Assembly: GCA_029259655.1 (NCBI GenBank) | Contig: JAJDET010000288.1 | Location: 1-38,029 of the forward strand | Direction: 5' to 3' | Origin: Planctomycetota bacterium | Lineage (GTDB): Bacteria > Planctomycetota > UBA1135 > GCA-002686595 | DNA: 38,029 nt | Shown here: positions 15,659-22,405 of the stretch, piece by piece | How the letters are laid out: each line of letters opens with the position of its first letter | How positions within the stretch are numbered: the stretch's first letter is position 1 | Program-made: the position numbers and the translations under genes | Notes under the pieces: model-generated | What the model was told of the DNA's origin: nothing | Database searches by the model: none | What the model saw: only the letters and a program-made list of their open reading frames with translations

Positions 15659-18214
15659 ATGAGACCCCACCTCTTCGGCGTACTGGCCCTCCTGTCCTCG
15701 CTCCCGATCCTTCGCGCCCTCGACCCGCCCGAGGTCGCGCTCTCACGTGCAGCGGTGCGCGACGGCGGCGTCCACGACGTCATGGAGAGCGCCTTCTGCG
15801 CGGGCTGCCACCCGGCGATCTACGCGGAGCACGAGCAGTCGACGCACGGCCGCGCGTTCACCGATCCCGAGGTGCGGCTCGCCACGGCCCGCTTCGACCT
15901 CCAGGACTGCATCATCTGCCATACGCCGCGGCCGATCTTCGAGACCGGTGTGGGACTCAACCCCACGCGCCGTCACTACGGCCTCGAGGAGGGCAACACC
16001 TGCATGACGTGCCACTGGAAGCCGGACTACGACTACGCGAGCTTCCAGGGCGGCGCCGAGTGCCGAGGCGCCTTTCACGACGACGTGGGGACCGTCGAGG
16101 CCTGCGCGTCCTGCCACCGCAACCACGGCACGCCGTATCAGTGGGAGAAGAGCCCGACCGGCAAGGGCACGGGACGCACGTGCATGGACTGTCACATGGC
16201 CGAGGTCGAGCGGCCGGTCGCGCTCGGGGGTCCGGTGCGCGAGGTGCGGACGCATGTCTTCCCCGGCTCGCGCAGCGAGTCCCAGCTCCGCCGGGCCTAC
16301 CGATACACGGCACGCCTCGAGGAGAACGCGGCCGTGGTCACGGTCAAGAACCAGGGCGTGGGGCACAACTTCCCCACCGAGCTCAAGCAGCGCTCCGTCG
16401 AGTCGCTGATCGTCGTGCGCGACCTCGAGGGCAACGAGGTTGCGCACTCCCGGAAGATCTTCCGCGATCCCTACAAGCGTCCCTACGGACTCGAGCTCCC
16501 GGTCAACACACAGATCCCGGGCGGCCAGTCGCGCACACACCGAGTGCCGCTCAAGGTCGAGGCCGGGACCGTGGAGGCGACACTCTTCTTCAAGCGCTAC
16601 TACCCGATCGACGACTATCACCCGGAGCTCTCGCGCGTCCTCGAGTCGCGCAGCCTGCCGTTCTCCGGAGTGACCCCCTCCGACGAGGAGTTCGAGGACA
16701 CGCCGGAGGTAGTACCGGTAACGCCGGAAGGCATCTCGGTCGATCAGTCCAGCATCGCGAATCTCGTCGACTTCGCGCGCCCGCCGATCGGGACGGTCGA
16801 GGTCGACATTCCCGAGGGAGAGTCCCCCGAGGACATCGAAGCGCTCATCGCCCTCTTCCAGTTCCCGGTGCCCCAGGCCAACGGCGCAGCGCGCGAGCGG
16901 CTGCGGGAGATCGGGCTCCCCGCCGTGCCGGCGCTGATCGAGGCGCTCGGGTCCTGGGACAACAAGACCTACAACCAGGCGATGACGGTGCTGGACGCGA
17001 TCGGGAGGCCCGCGCGCCCGGCCATCACGGCCGCCCTCGAGCACGACCAGCTCTACGTTCGGCTCCACGCCCGGAAACTGATCACGCGCCTCGTGTGGCG
17101 TGGCGCGGACGTGGAAGAGCCGCTCGCCCGCGCGCTCACTGCTCCCGCTGCGCTCGATCGCGCGAGCAGCGCGCATGCGATCGGCAGCCTGCGCATCGAC
17201 TCCCTGGAGGACGAGCTCCGACGGCTCCTCGCCGACCCGGACCCGGACGTCGTTCGCGAGGCGGCTCTCGCCCTCTCGGAGACCGGGGCGCGTGATGCCG
17301 TCGGTGAGCTCGAGGCCGCACTCGGCCGTGCGCACTACGACGAGACGAGGCGCGACCTGGCGCTGGCGCTGTCCCGGCTGGGATCGACGGCCGGGATCCA
17401 GACTCTCCTGGCCGGGCTCGACCACGATGACGACCTCGTCCGCGAGAGCTTCTTCGAGTCCTTCTTCGCCGTCACCGGAGTGCATCTCGGGTACGACCCC
17501 TTCGCCACGCGACCGGACCGGCTGGCCGCTATCGCCGCGTTGCAGGCCTGGTGGGCCACGGAGGGCGGACCCGGCGCTCTGCTCCCGCTGGACCCGCTGC
17601 GCGATCCGATCGCGGAAGCGCACGCGCGGCACCTGGTCGGCAAGCTCGGCGGCAGCGACCTCGGTCCGTCGGGATCGGACGCCGACCGTTCGATGGAGGA
17701 GGAGCTCGTGGGCATGGGGCACTACGCCGTGCCGGCCCTCGTGCGCGGGCTCAAGTACCCGTCGGGCTTCGCGGGCAAGCGCGCGCTGGTCTGCAAGACT
17801 CTGGGGAGGATCGGCGATCCCCGTTCTGCGCCCGCGCTGGCCGCGACGCTGCGCGATCCCGTCGTGTCCGTGGCGGCCTGGGCCGCCTGGGCGCTGGAAG
17901 GACTCGGCGATCCTGCGACGCTCGGTGCGCTGGCCACCTACGAGCAGCGCGTGCGCACGCTCATCGCACGGAAGGCCGTACCGAATGAAGCCGGCCCTGG
18001 CGACCGCCTGCTGGCGCAAGTGGCCCGGGCTCGCCTCGCCACCGGCGATCGATCGGCCCGCCGCACCCTGGCCGCGCTCCTGCTCTCCGCGGACGAGTCG
18101 GCGCGCAGGCTCGCCTTCGACAGCCTCCAGCGTCTGGACGGCGAGGACCGCGGCTACGACCCGGGGGCGGATGCGGCCGCGCGAAGCGAGGCTGCGGCGC
18201 GCTGGCTCGACTAG
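15659..18214 (+). CDS. Pentahaem c-type cytochrome fused to HEAT repeats
   Basis: The 851-residue protein begins with a hydrophobic signal segment (residues 4-20) and has five CxxCH haem sites: CAGCH (47), CIICH (84), CMTCH (115), CASCH (149) and CMDCH (175). Spacing and the early position resemble the cytochrome c554 / multihaem type that moves electrons in the periplasm. Residues about 215-330 are a beta-rich domain with GVGHNFPTELKQRSVE, often seen next to such haem domains. From about residue 405 to the end come roughly eight to ten HEAT-like helical repeats, several with the PALI/PAL-type turn (GLPAVPALIEALGS, YAVPALVRGL, PRSAPALAATL). HEAT arrays serve as protein-binding scaffolds. No haem-maturation or redox partner lies nearby. 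The TAG stop is part of a CTAG that borders the palindromic element, which therefore sits exactly at the end of the gene. The ATG at 15659 is preceded by a pyrimidine-rich stretch, without a clear ribosome site. Confidence 0.87.
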   Translation: MRPHLFGVLALLSSLPILRALDPPEVALSRAAVRDGGVHDVMESAFCAGCHPAIYAEHEQSTHGRAFTDPEVRLATARFDLQDCIICHTPRPIFETGVGLNPTRRHYGLEEGNTCMTCHWKPDYDYASFQGGAECRGAFHDDVGTVEACASCHRNHGTPYQWEKSPTGKGTGRTCMDCHMAEVERPVALGGPVREVRTHVFPGSRSESQLRRAYRYTARLEENAAVVTVKNQGVGHNFPTELKQRSVESLIVVRDLEGNEVAHSRKIFRDPYKRPYGLELPVNTQIPGGQSRTHRVPLKVEAGTVEATLFFKRYYPIDDYHPELSRVLESRSLPFSGVTPSDEEFEDTPEVVPVTPEGISVDQSSIANLVDFARPPIGTVEVDIPEGESPEDIEALIALFQFPVPQANGAARERLREIGLPAVPALIEALGSWDNKTYNQAMTVLDAIGRPARPAITAALEHDQLYVRLHARKLITRLVWRGADVEEPLARALTAPAALDRASSAHAIGSLRIDSLEDELRRLLADPDPDVVREAALALSETGARDAVGELEAALGRAHYDETRRDLALALSRLGSTAGIQTLLAGLDHDDDLVRESFFESFFAVTGVHLGYDPFATRPDRLAAIAALQAWWATEGGPGALLPLDPLRDPIAEAHARHLVGKLGGSDLGPSGSDADRSMEEELVGMGHYAVPALVRGLKYPSGFAGKRALVCKTLGRIGDPRSAPALAATLRDPVVSVAAWAAWALEGLGDPATLGALATYEQRVRTLIARKAVPNEAGPGDRLLAQVARARLATGDRSARRTLAALLLSADESARRLAFDSLQRLDGEDRGYDPGADAAARSEAAARWLD

Positions 18215-18414
18215 CCCGCATCCCTCACGGGGTCGTGAGCCAGAACGCCTCGAGTCGGTTCCTGCTGGTGCTTTGCGCGTGCCGGCCCCGCAGTCGACCT
18301 TGAACAGGTCGTCGAGGACGCCGGTGCGTGCAAAGTGCCGGCGGGGGCCGAAAGGCCGGCGAAGCCGGCCGTTCGTGGTGTTCTGGCCGCGAACCCGTGA
18401 GGGATGCGGGCTAG
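18211..18414. mobile_element. MITE-like palindromic element flanked by CTAG
   Basis: Bases 18215-18231 and 18394-18410 are a perfect 17-bp terminal inverted repeat (CCCGCATCCCTCACGGG and its complement). Outside each end stands CTAG (18211-18214, 18411-18414), which fits a 4-base target duplication of the kind made by IS5-type elements. The element is 196 bases long without the flanks and codes for nothing. Inverted pairing continues inward to 18246/18380 with one mismatch, one wobble and one bulge. Because the target CTAG holds the TAG stop of the haem gene, insertion would leave that protein unchanged. CTAG is normally rare, so finding it at both ends is notable. Since CTAG is itself a palindrome, the duplication could instead be part of a longer inverted repeat. 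I see no second copy in the window. Confidence 0.7.
18255..18351 (+). ncRNA. Long wobble-rich stem inside the palindromic element
   Basis: Bases 18255-18286 pair without a break with 18320-18351: 32 pairs, nine of them G-U when read as + strand RNA. The top is a further hairpin, CGACCT (18295-18300) and AGGTCG (18306-18311) with loop TGAAC. Next to it, GGCCGGC-GAA-GCCGGCC (18354-18370) makes a side hairpin, so the whole 18211-18414 segment folds as a three-way junction. On the other strand the nine wobbles would be A-C mismatches, so the + strand transcript is the one that folds best. It would be transcribed as the 3' end of the haem gene message or as the leader of the DUF3784 gene. Whether it is a separate RNA is not known. 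Confidence 0.45.
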
Positions 18415-18464
18415 AAACGGGCTCCCGCTCTCGCTCCCGGACCGCGCCGGCCGAAGAGGAGGCC

Positions 18465-19043
18465 ATGTCCGGCGTGCTCCTCGCCGCGGGCCTCCTCATG
18501 GCCGCGCTCCTGATCGTCCCGGGGATCCAGCTCCGCTGGTACGAGCGGCACCACTGGATCGCCGGCTACAACACCGCCTCGCCGGAAGAGAAGCGCGCGT
18601 ACGACATCGAGGGTCTCTCCCACCACCTCGGCAACGGCCTGATGACCCTCGGGGTCGTACTGATCCCGGCGACGATCGCGGCTCTCCTCGACAGCCTCGG
18701 CTGGTGTCTCGCCTTCCTCGGCGTCTTCGTGTTCGTCGCAATGATCACGGTCGTTGGTGGCCGGCGGTTCCTCCCGAAGAAGACGCGGCCGCCCGGCACA
18801 CCCGAGTTCGCCTTCCAGCGCTTCCTCCAGCGGCTCTTGCCCGAGACCGCGTTCCGCGCGATCGAGGAGGGAACGCGGCAGTGGATCCTCGAGTGCCCGT
18901 GCGGTCTCGAGCGAGACTTCTGGGACGCTGGAGGCGTGCGCTACAAGGCCGTCGGCGAGCCTCGGATGTATGCCGTCTGCGAGCGCTGCGCCAAGGGCCG
19001 GTGGCACAAGATCCGGCGGCGCGAAGCGCGCCGCGCCGCGTGA
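18465..19043 (+). CDS. DUF3784-like membrane protein with C-terminal Cys pairs
   Basis: The 192-residue protein has three hydrophobic helices (about 3-20, 58-76, 79-98). Between the first and second lies WIAGYNTASPEEKRAYDIEG, which matches the DUF3784 signature (IAGYNTMS-EEKKKYD-type). The role of that family is unknown. After the third helix comes a basic region and then C144-P-C146 and C172-E-R-C175, which could bind zinc as a small ribbon; this extension is not usual for DUF3784 proteins as I know them. The ATG at 18465 has a strong ribosome site, AGGAGG at 18457-18462, only two bases before the start codon. The gene lies downstream of the palindromic element, which makes up most of its upstream region. 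It converges with the tandem-repeat lipoprotein gene; the 79-base gap has only a weak CGAAGC/GCTTCG hairpin. Confidence 0.85.
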   Translation: MSGVLLAAGLLMAALLIVPGIQLRWYERHHWIAGYNTASPEEKRAYDIEGLSHHLGNGLMTLGVVLIPATIAALLDSLGWCLAFLGVFVFVAMITVVGGRRFLPKKTRPPGTPEFAFQRFLQRLLPETAFRAIEEGTRQWILECPCGLERDFWDAGGVRYKAVGEPRMYAVCERCAKGRWHKIRRREARRAA

Positions 19044-19122
19044 CGCAGAGGAGATTGCCGCTCGGGGGACGAAGCGGGCCCGGAGCCTCGCCCCCCTCGC
19101 GGCTTCGCTGCTCTCCTGGCTG

Positions 19123-21264
19123 CTAGAGGACGCTCGCGAGCTCGACCGTTTCACCCACTCCGAGCACTTCCTCGAGCACCAGGCCGACGCCCGGCGCGTA
19201 GTACTTGTACTCGAGCCCGTGAGGGTCGAGCGGGTTCCAGTCGAGCGTCTGCACACAGTTGGCGTAGGTCGTTCCGTCGGCGAGCTCGACGTCCACGCCG
19301 AGCGCCACGATGTACGCGGCATCCTCGGCGGCGCCCTCGTAGAACTCCTGGTGATAGGAGTCCCCGCGCCGGAGGGCGACCTTCATCACGTACCCCGGCT
19401 CCGCGATGGACCCGACTCCGGCGACGTCCAGGCCCGACTCCCAGGCACCGTCGTTGTTCATGCCGACCAGGTTGCCGTTCTCGTCGTACTCGAAGTTGTC
19501 GACCTCCTCGCCCATGTACCAGACGTTCCCGTCGTCGTCCTGGGCGTACCAGTCCTCGGTATCCTCGATCAGGACACCCTCGAGATGCACCTGATCCCTC
19601 ACGGCACGACACGCGATTCCCATCACGGTCCGGGTCTGTGTCATGACCTCGATCGTGATCGTCTCGGCCCCGTCCTCGGTCTCGCTCGTGTAGTTGTAGA
19701 CCGTCCCGACGGGAAAGGAGAAAAACGTGTTGTCGATCTGGGAGGGGTTCGTGAAGGTCGCCGCCGAGAAGTCCGGAACCGCCATCCGGCCGGTCCGGAA
19801 GATCCCCTTCAGCTCGACGCGCTCTGCGTGACCGAGGGGTTGCTCGAACACGACGCCGATTCCGCGGGCGTAGAACTTGTGGTCGAGCGCGCCGGGGTCG
19901 GCCGGGTTCCACTCGAGCGTCTGCAGGCAGTTCTCGAAGACCGAGCCGTCATCGAGCTCAACCCGCGCCGTCAGTGAAACGATGGCGGCCATGTCCTCGG
20001 CCTCGCCCCCGTAGAACTCCTGGTGATAGGAAGCCCCGGGCAGGAGCGTGGACCGCATGAGATGGCCCGGTTCGGCGAGCTCTCCCACACCCGCGACGTC
20101 CAGGCCGGACTCCCAGGCGCCGGCGTGGTCCGTCGAGACCAGGTTGCCGTCCTCGTCGTAGTGGAAGTTGTCGACGTCCTCACCCATGTACCAGACGTTC
20201 CCGTCGTCGTCCTGGGCATACCAGTCGAGGGTGTCCTCGATCAGGACGCCGTCCTCGAACACACGGTCTCGAACCTCGACGCACGCGATTCCCAGGACGG
20301 CGCGCTGCGTGTCGAGCACCTCGACCACGATCGTCTCCGAACCGTCGGCGAGCTCCACGAGGAAGTTCGTCGTGATACCGGGCTCGAGCGGCAGGAAGGA
20401 ATTGTCGATCTCCGTCGGGTTCGAGAACGTCGCCCGCGAGAAGTCGGGTACGCCGACGGCCCCCGGCCGGAAGCTTCCCTTCCACTCCAGGCGGCCGTTC
20501 GAGGAGACCTTCTCCTCGAGCACCGGGCCGATCCCCGGCGCGTAGTACTTGAACTCGTCCGCACCCGGGTCGAGCCGCGTGGCGTCCCGCGTCTCGAGGC
20601 AGTAGTAGGTCGTCCCGTCCGCGAGTGTCACCGGGACGTTCAACGCGACCACGAGCCCGGTGTCTTCCGCCTGGCCGGCGTAGAACTCCTGGTGGTAGCC
20701 GGCGCCCGGAAGAGGCAGGCCACGCATCAGGTGGCCCGGCTGGGCGATAGCTCCGACCCCGGCAACGTCCTTGCCGGCTTCCCAGGCACCTCCGTGAGTG
20801 ACCGCGAGGACGTTGCCGTCGTCGTCGTACTCGTAGTCGTCGACCTCCTCTCCCATGTACCAGACGTTGCCCAGGTCGTCCTGGGCGTACCAATCGTGCG
20901 TGTCCTCGATCAAGAGGCCGTCTTGATAGACGCGATCCCTGACCACGACGCACGTCACGCCCATGACGAGGCGCGTCGAATGGAGCGTCTCGACGATGAT
21001 GAGCTCCGTCTCACCGTTGCTCTCGGCGACGTAGGTGTTCACCGTCCCGGGCGTGAGCGGAAAATACGGGTTGTCGATGCGCGTGGGGTCCGAGAAGGTC
21101 GTCCCGGTCATGCTCGGAACCGTGAGGGGCACCGCTCGATTGTTGGAGCTGCTCCGGTGGCAGCCGGCCGACAGGAGCAACGCGGTCAGCGCGATGCATC
21201 CCAGTGTCAGCGTGGCACGCACGGGATTCGTCGAGCACGTCGTGGGCTTGTCTTCGAATGTCAT
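19123..21264 (-). CDS. Lipoprotein made of three tandem copies of one domain
   Basis: This 713-residue protein is a predicted lipoprotein: hydrophobic helix (about 18-34) and lipobox LSAGC with Cys35. The rest is three copies of a domain of about 223 residues. Each copy starts with TF-(S/T)-(D/N)-P-(T/S)-x-IDN, contains IEDT-x-DWYAQDD-x-GNVWYMGE, then AW-E-(A/S)-G-x-DVAGVG, YHQEFY and YYAPG- or FYARG-(I/V)-G. The domain is known to me as a single-copy secreted protein of unknown role in many bacteria. The acidic loops (YDDDGN, YDEDGN, YDENGN) may bind calcium; this is a guess. Copies 2 and 3 are closer to each other than to copy 1. The ATG at 21264 is supported by AGAGGAA eight bases upstream; a start 69 bases earlier would add a non-signal leader. 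No neighbour explains its function. Confidence 0.88.
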   Translation of the reverse strand: MTFEDKPTTCSTNPVRATLTLGCIALTALLLSAGCHRSSSNNRAVPLTVPSMTGTTFSDPTRIDNPYFPLTPGTVNTYVAESNGETELIIVETLHSTRLVMGVTCVVVRDRVYQDGLLIEDTHDWYAQDDLGNVWYMGEEVDDYEYDDDGNVLAVTHGGAWEAGKDVAGVGAIAQPGHLMRGLPLPGAGYHQEFYAGQAEDTGLVVALNVPVTLADGTTYYCLETRDATRLDPGADEFKYYAPGIGPVLEEKVSSNGRLEWKGSFRPGAVGVPDFSRATFSNPTEIDNSFLPLEPGITTNFLVELADGSETIVVEVLDTQRAVLGIACVEVRDRVFEDGVLIEDTLDWYAQDDDGNVWYMGEDVDNFHYDEDGNLVSTDHAGAWESGLDVAGVGELAEPGHLMRSTLLPGASYHQEFYGGEAEDMAAIVSLTARVELDDGSVFENCLQTLEWNPADPGALDHKFYARGIGVVFEQPLGHAERVELKGIFRTGRMAVPDFSAATFTNPSQIDNTFFSFPVGTVYNYTSETEDGAETITIEVMTQTRTVMGIACRAVRDQVHLEGVLIEDTEDWYAQDDDGNVWYMGEEVDNFEYDENGNLVGMNNDGAWESGLDVAGVGSIAEPGYVMKVALRRGDSYHQEFYEGAAEDAAYIVALGVDVELADGTTYANCVQTLDWNPLDPHGLEYKYYAPGVGLVLEEVLGVGETVELASVL
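19126..21099 (-). repeat. Three tandem coding repeats of about 670 bases
   Basis: The units are about 20431-21099, 19759-20430 and 19126-19758, with TFSDPTRID, TFSNPTEID and TFTNPSQID as their first residues. The stretch coding for GNVWYMGE is almost identical in all units at the DNA level, including about 35 identical bases in units 2 and 3. Such repeats can recombine and change copy number. Confidence 0.85.
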
Positions 21265-21465
21265 GGCGGGTTCCTCTGGCAGGATCCAAGGACTCTTTGC
21301 GTTCCCTAGACCACCGGCGTACCAGAGTCCCACCGCGCTTCATTACCGCGGAATGACGTGTCGTCGCGCCGTCACGAACGACAACTCGACCGACGTGTGT
21401 GCAACCGCGCCGTAATGTCCGGAGCGATTTGCTCGTGCGACCGCGCCTCGGACGCCGCCGTCGGT

Positions 21466-21732
21466 TCAGCGATCGCCGACGTGTCGGATGCCGCTGGACC
21501 CGGGGCCGCGTCCCGGCCTGAACGACGAGCCCTTGCCCGTGCCACCGCCACCGGAGCCCTTCCGACCGCCGTCCAGGACCTCGATCTCACCCGCCTCGAT
21601 CATCGCCTTCAGGGGCGGGTGATCCGCGGCCTTGGGGGAGATCTGGCCGATGTGTCCCGGGCCGAGATGGAGCTTCTTGCCGCCGGGGAGCGGGACGCGC
21701 AGGGGGCGCGAGAGCGTGTTCTTGATCTCCAT
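21466..21732 (-). CDS. Small conserved-looking protein of unknown function
   Basis: The 88-residue protein begins with MEIKNTLSRPLRVPLPGGKK and continues with LHLGPGHIGQISPKAADHPP and LKAMIEAGEIEVLDGG. This is a compact beta-type domain of about 55 residues followed by a Gly/Ser/Arg-rich, disordered tail. The pattern (N-terminal IKN, PLPGGK, GPG, PxLKxMIEAGEIEVLD) looks like a conserved small protein, but I cannot name a family. The ATG at 21732 has GAGGAA seven bases upstream. A reasonable promoter lies on the same strand at 21775-21802 and a 10-bp palindrome covers the likely transcription start. The gene reads away from the methyltransferase gene and ends about 200 bases before the lipoprotein gene; that gap holds no gene I can support. 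Confidence 0.7.
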   Translation of the reverse strand: MEIKNTLSRPLRVPLPGGKKLHLGPGHIGQISPKAADHPPLKAMIEAGEIEVLDGGRKGSGGGGTGKGSSFRPGRGPGSSGIRHVGDR

Positions 21733-21746
21733 CTATTCCTCGATCG

Positions 21747-21802
21747 GCGCGTTGCGGTGAGTCGCAACGCGCAGACTATACAGGCTGCCGGCCCCTGGCC
21801 AA
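21747..21802 (-). promoter_or_regulatory. Promoter with overlapping 10-bp palindrome, divergent region
   Basis: On the minus strand, TTGGCC (21797-21802) and TATAGT (21775-21780) are spaced by 16 bases, a fair sigma-70-type pair for the small gene. Just downstream, GCGCGTTGCG (21747-21756) and CGCAACGCGC (21763-21772) form a perfect palindrome with spacer GTGAGT, placed where a repressor could block initiation or where the RNA would start with a hairpin. The same 100-base gap must also serve the methyltransferase gene at 21833. Confidence 0.45.
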
Positions 21803-21832
21803 GAGCCCGTCCGGCTTGCCACCCTGCCCCAC

Positions 21833-22405
21833 ATGCGCGAGCCTCCCGAGATCGCGTCCGACGTCCTCGCGCAGTTGATCCGTGACGGGAGCGATTCCTG
21901 GGATGAATTCCGCGCGCTCGCGGCTGACCGCCATCAGTGGTTCATCCCCTGCGACCACGTCGGCGCCTACCACGCCCTGCGTGAGCTGAGATCACGCGCC
22001 GCGACGTTCCTCGAGCTCGGATCCGCGGCCGGGGTCGTCACTGTGATGGCCAGCCTGCTCGGCTACGAGGCCTACGGCATCGAGTGCGAGCCCTGGCTCG
22101 TGGAGCGCTCGTTCGACCTCGCCGAGCGGTTCGGTTCGACCGCGACGTTCGCCGAGGGCTCGTTCGTACCGCCCGCCTATCGGGACGAGATCGAGCACCT
22201 GGACGCCAACTTCCTGGCCGTGACGGACGACTCGTGTGCTTACGACGAGCTCGGGCTCGAGCTCGACGACTTCGACCTCGTCTACGCCTACCCCTGGCCG
22301 GGCGAGGAGGAGTGGCTCGCCGAGATGGTCCGTCGCCACGCCCGCGAGGATGCACTCCTCCTCACCTACGACGTGGCGGAGGGCTTCCGGGTCAGCGAGG
22401 AGTGA
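21833..22405 (+). CDS. Class I SAM-dependent methyltransferase-like protein
   Basis: The 190-residue protein contains a Rossmann-type SAM site: motif I ATFLELGSAAGVVTVMASLL (Gly63-Gly67) and an acidic end of strand 2, YGIECEPW (Glu84). Later, DDFDLVYAYPWPGEEEWLAE fits strand 4 with the aromatic/Pro pair (YPWP) found near the active site in many methyltransferases. The C-terminal strands after the fifth are missing compared with full-length enzymes, but the domain looks otherwise complete. The substrate is unknown. The start ATG at 21833 is the first in frame; no strong ribosome site is seen. Its last 14 bases overlap the end of the glycosyltransferase gene on the other strand. Confidence 0.75.
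   Translation: MREPPEIASDVLAQLIRDGSDSWDEFRALAADRHQWFIPCDHVGAYHALRELRSRAATFLELGSAAGVVTVMASLLGYEAYGIECEPWLVERSFDLAERFGSTATFAEGSFVPPAYRDEIEHLDANFLAVTDDSCAYDELGLELDDFDLVYAYPWPGEEEWLAEMVRRHAREDALLLTYDVAEGFRVSEE

Noticed and set aside
18211-18414. Integron attC site
   Set aside because: No paired R and L core boxes of the GTTRRRY type, no cassette array or integrase; perfect terminal repeats fit a MITE better.
17100-18464. In-frame upstream extension of the DUF3784-like gene
   Set aside because: It runs through the haem/HEAT gene in another frame and through the palindrome; a strong AGGAGG marks the ATG at 18465.
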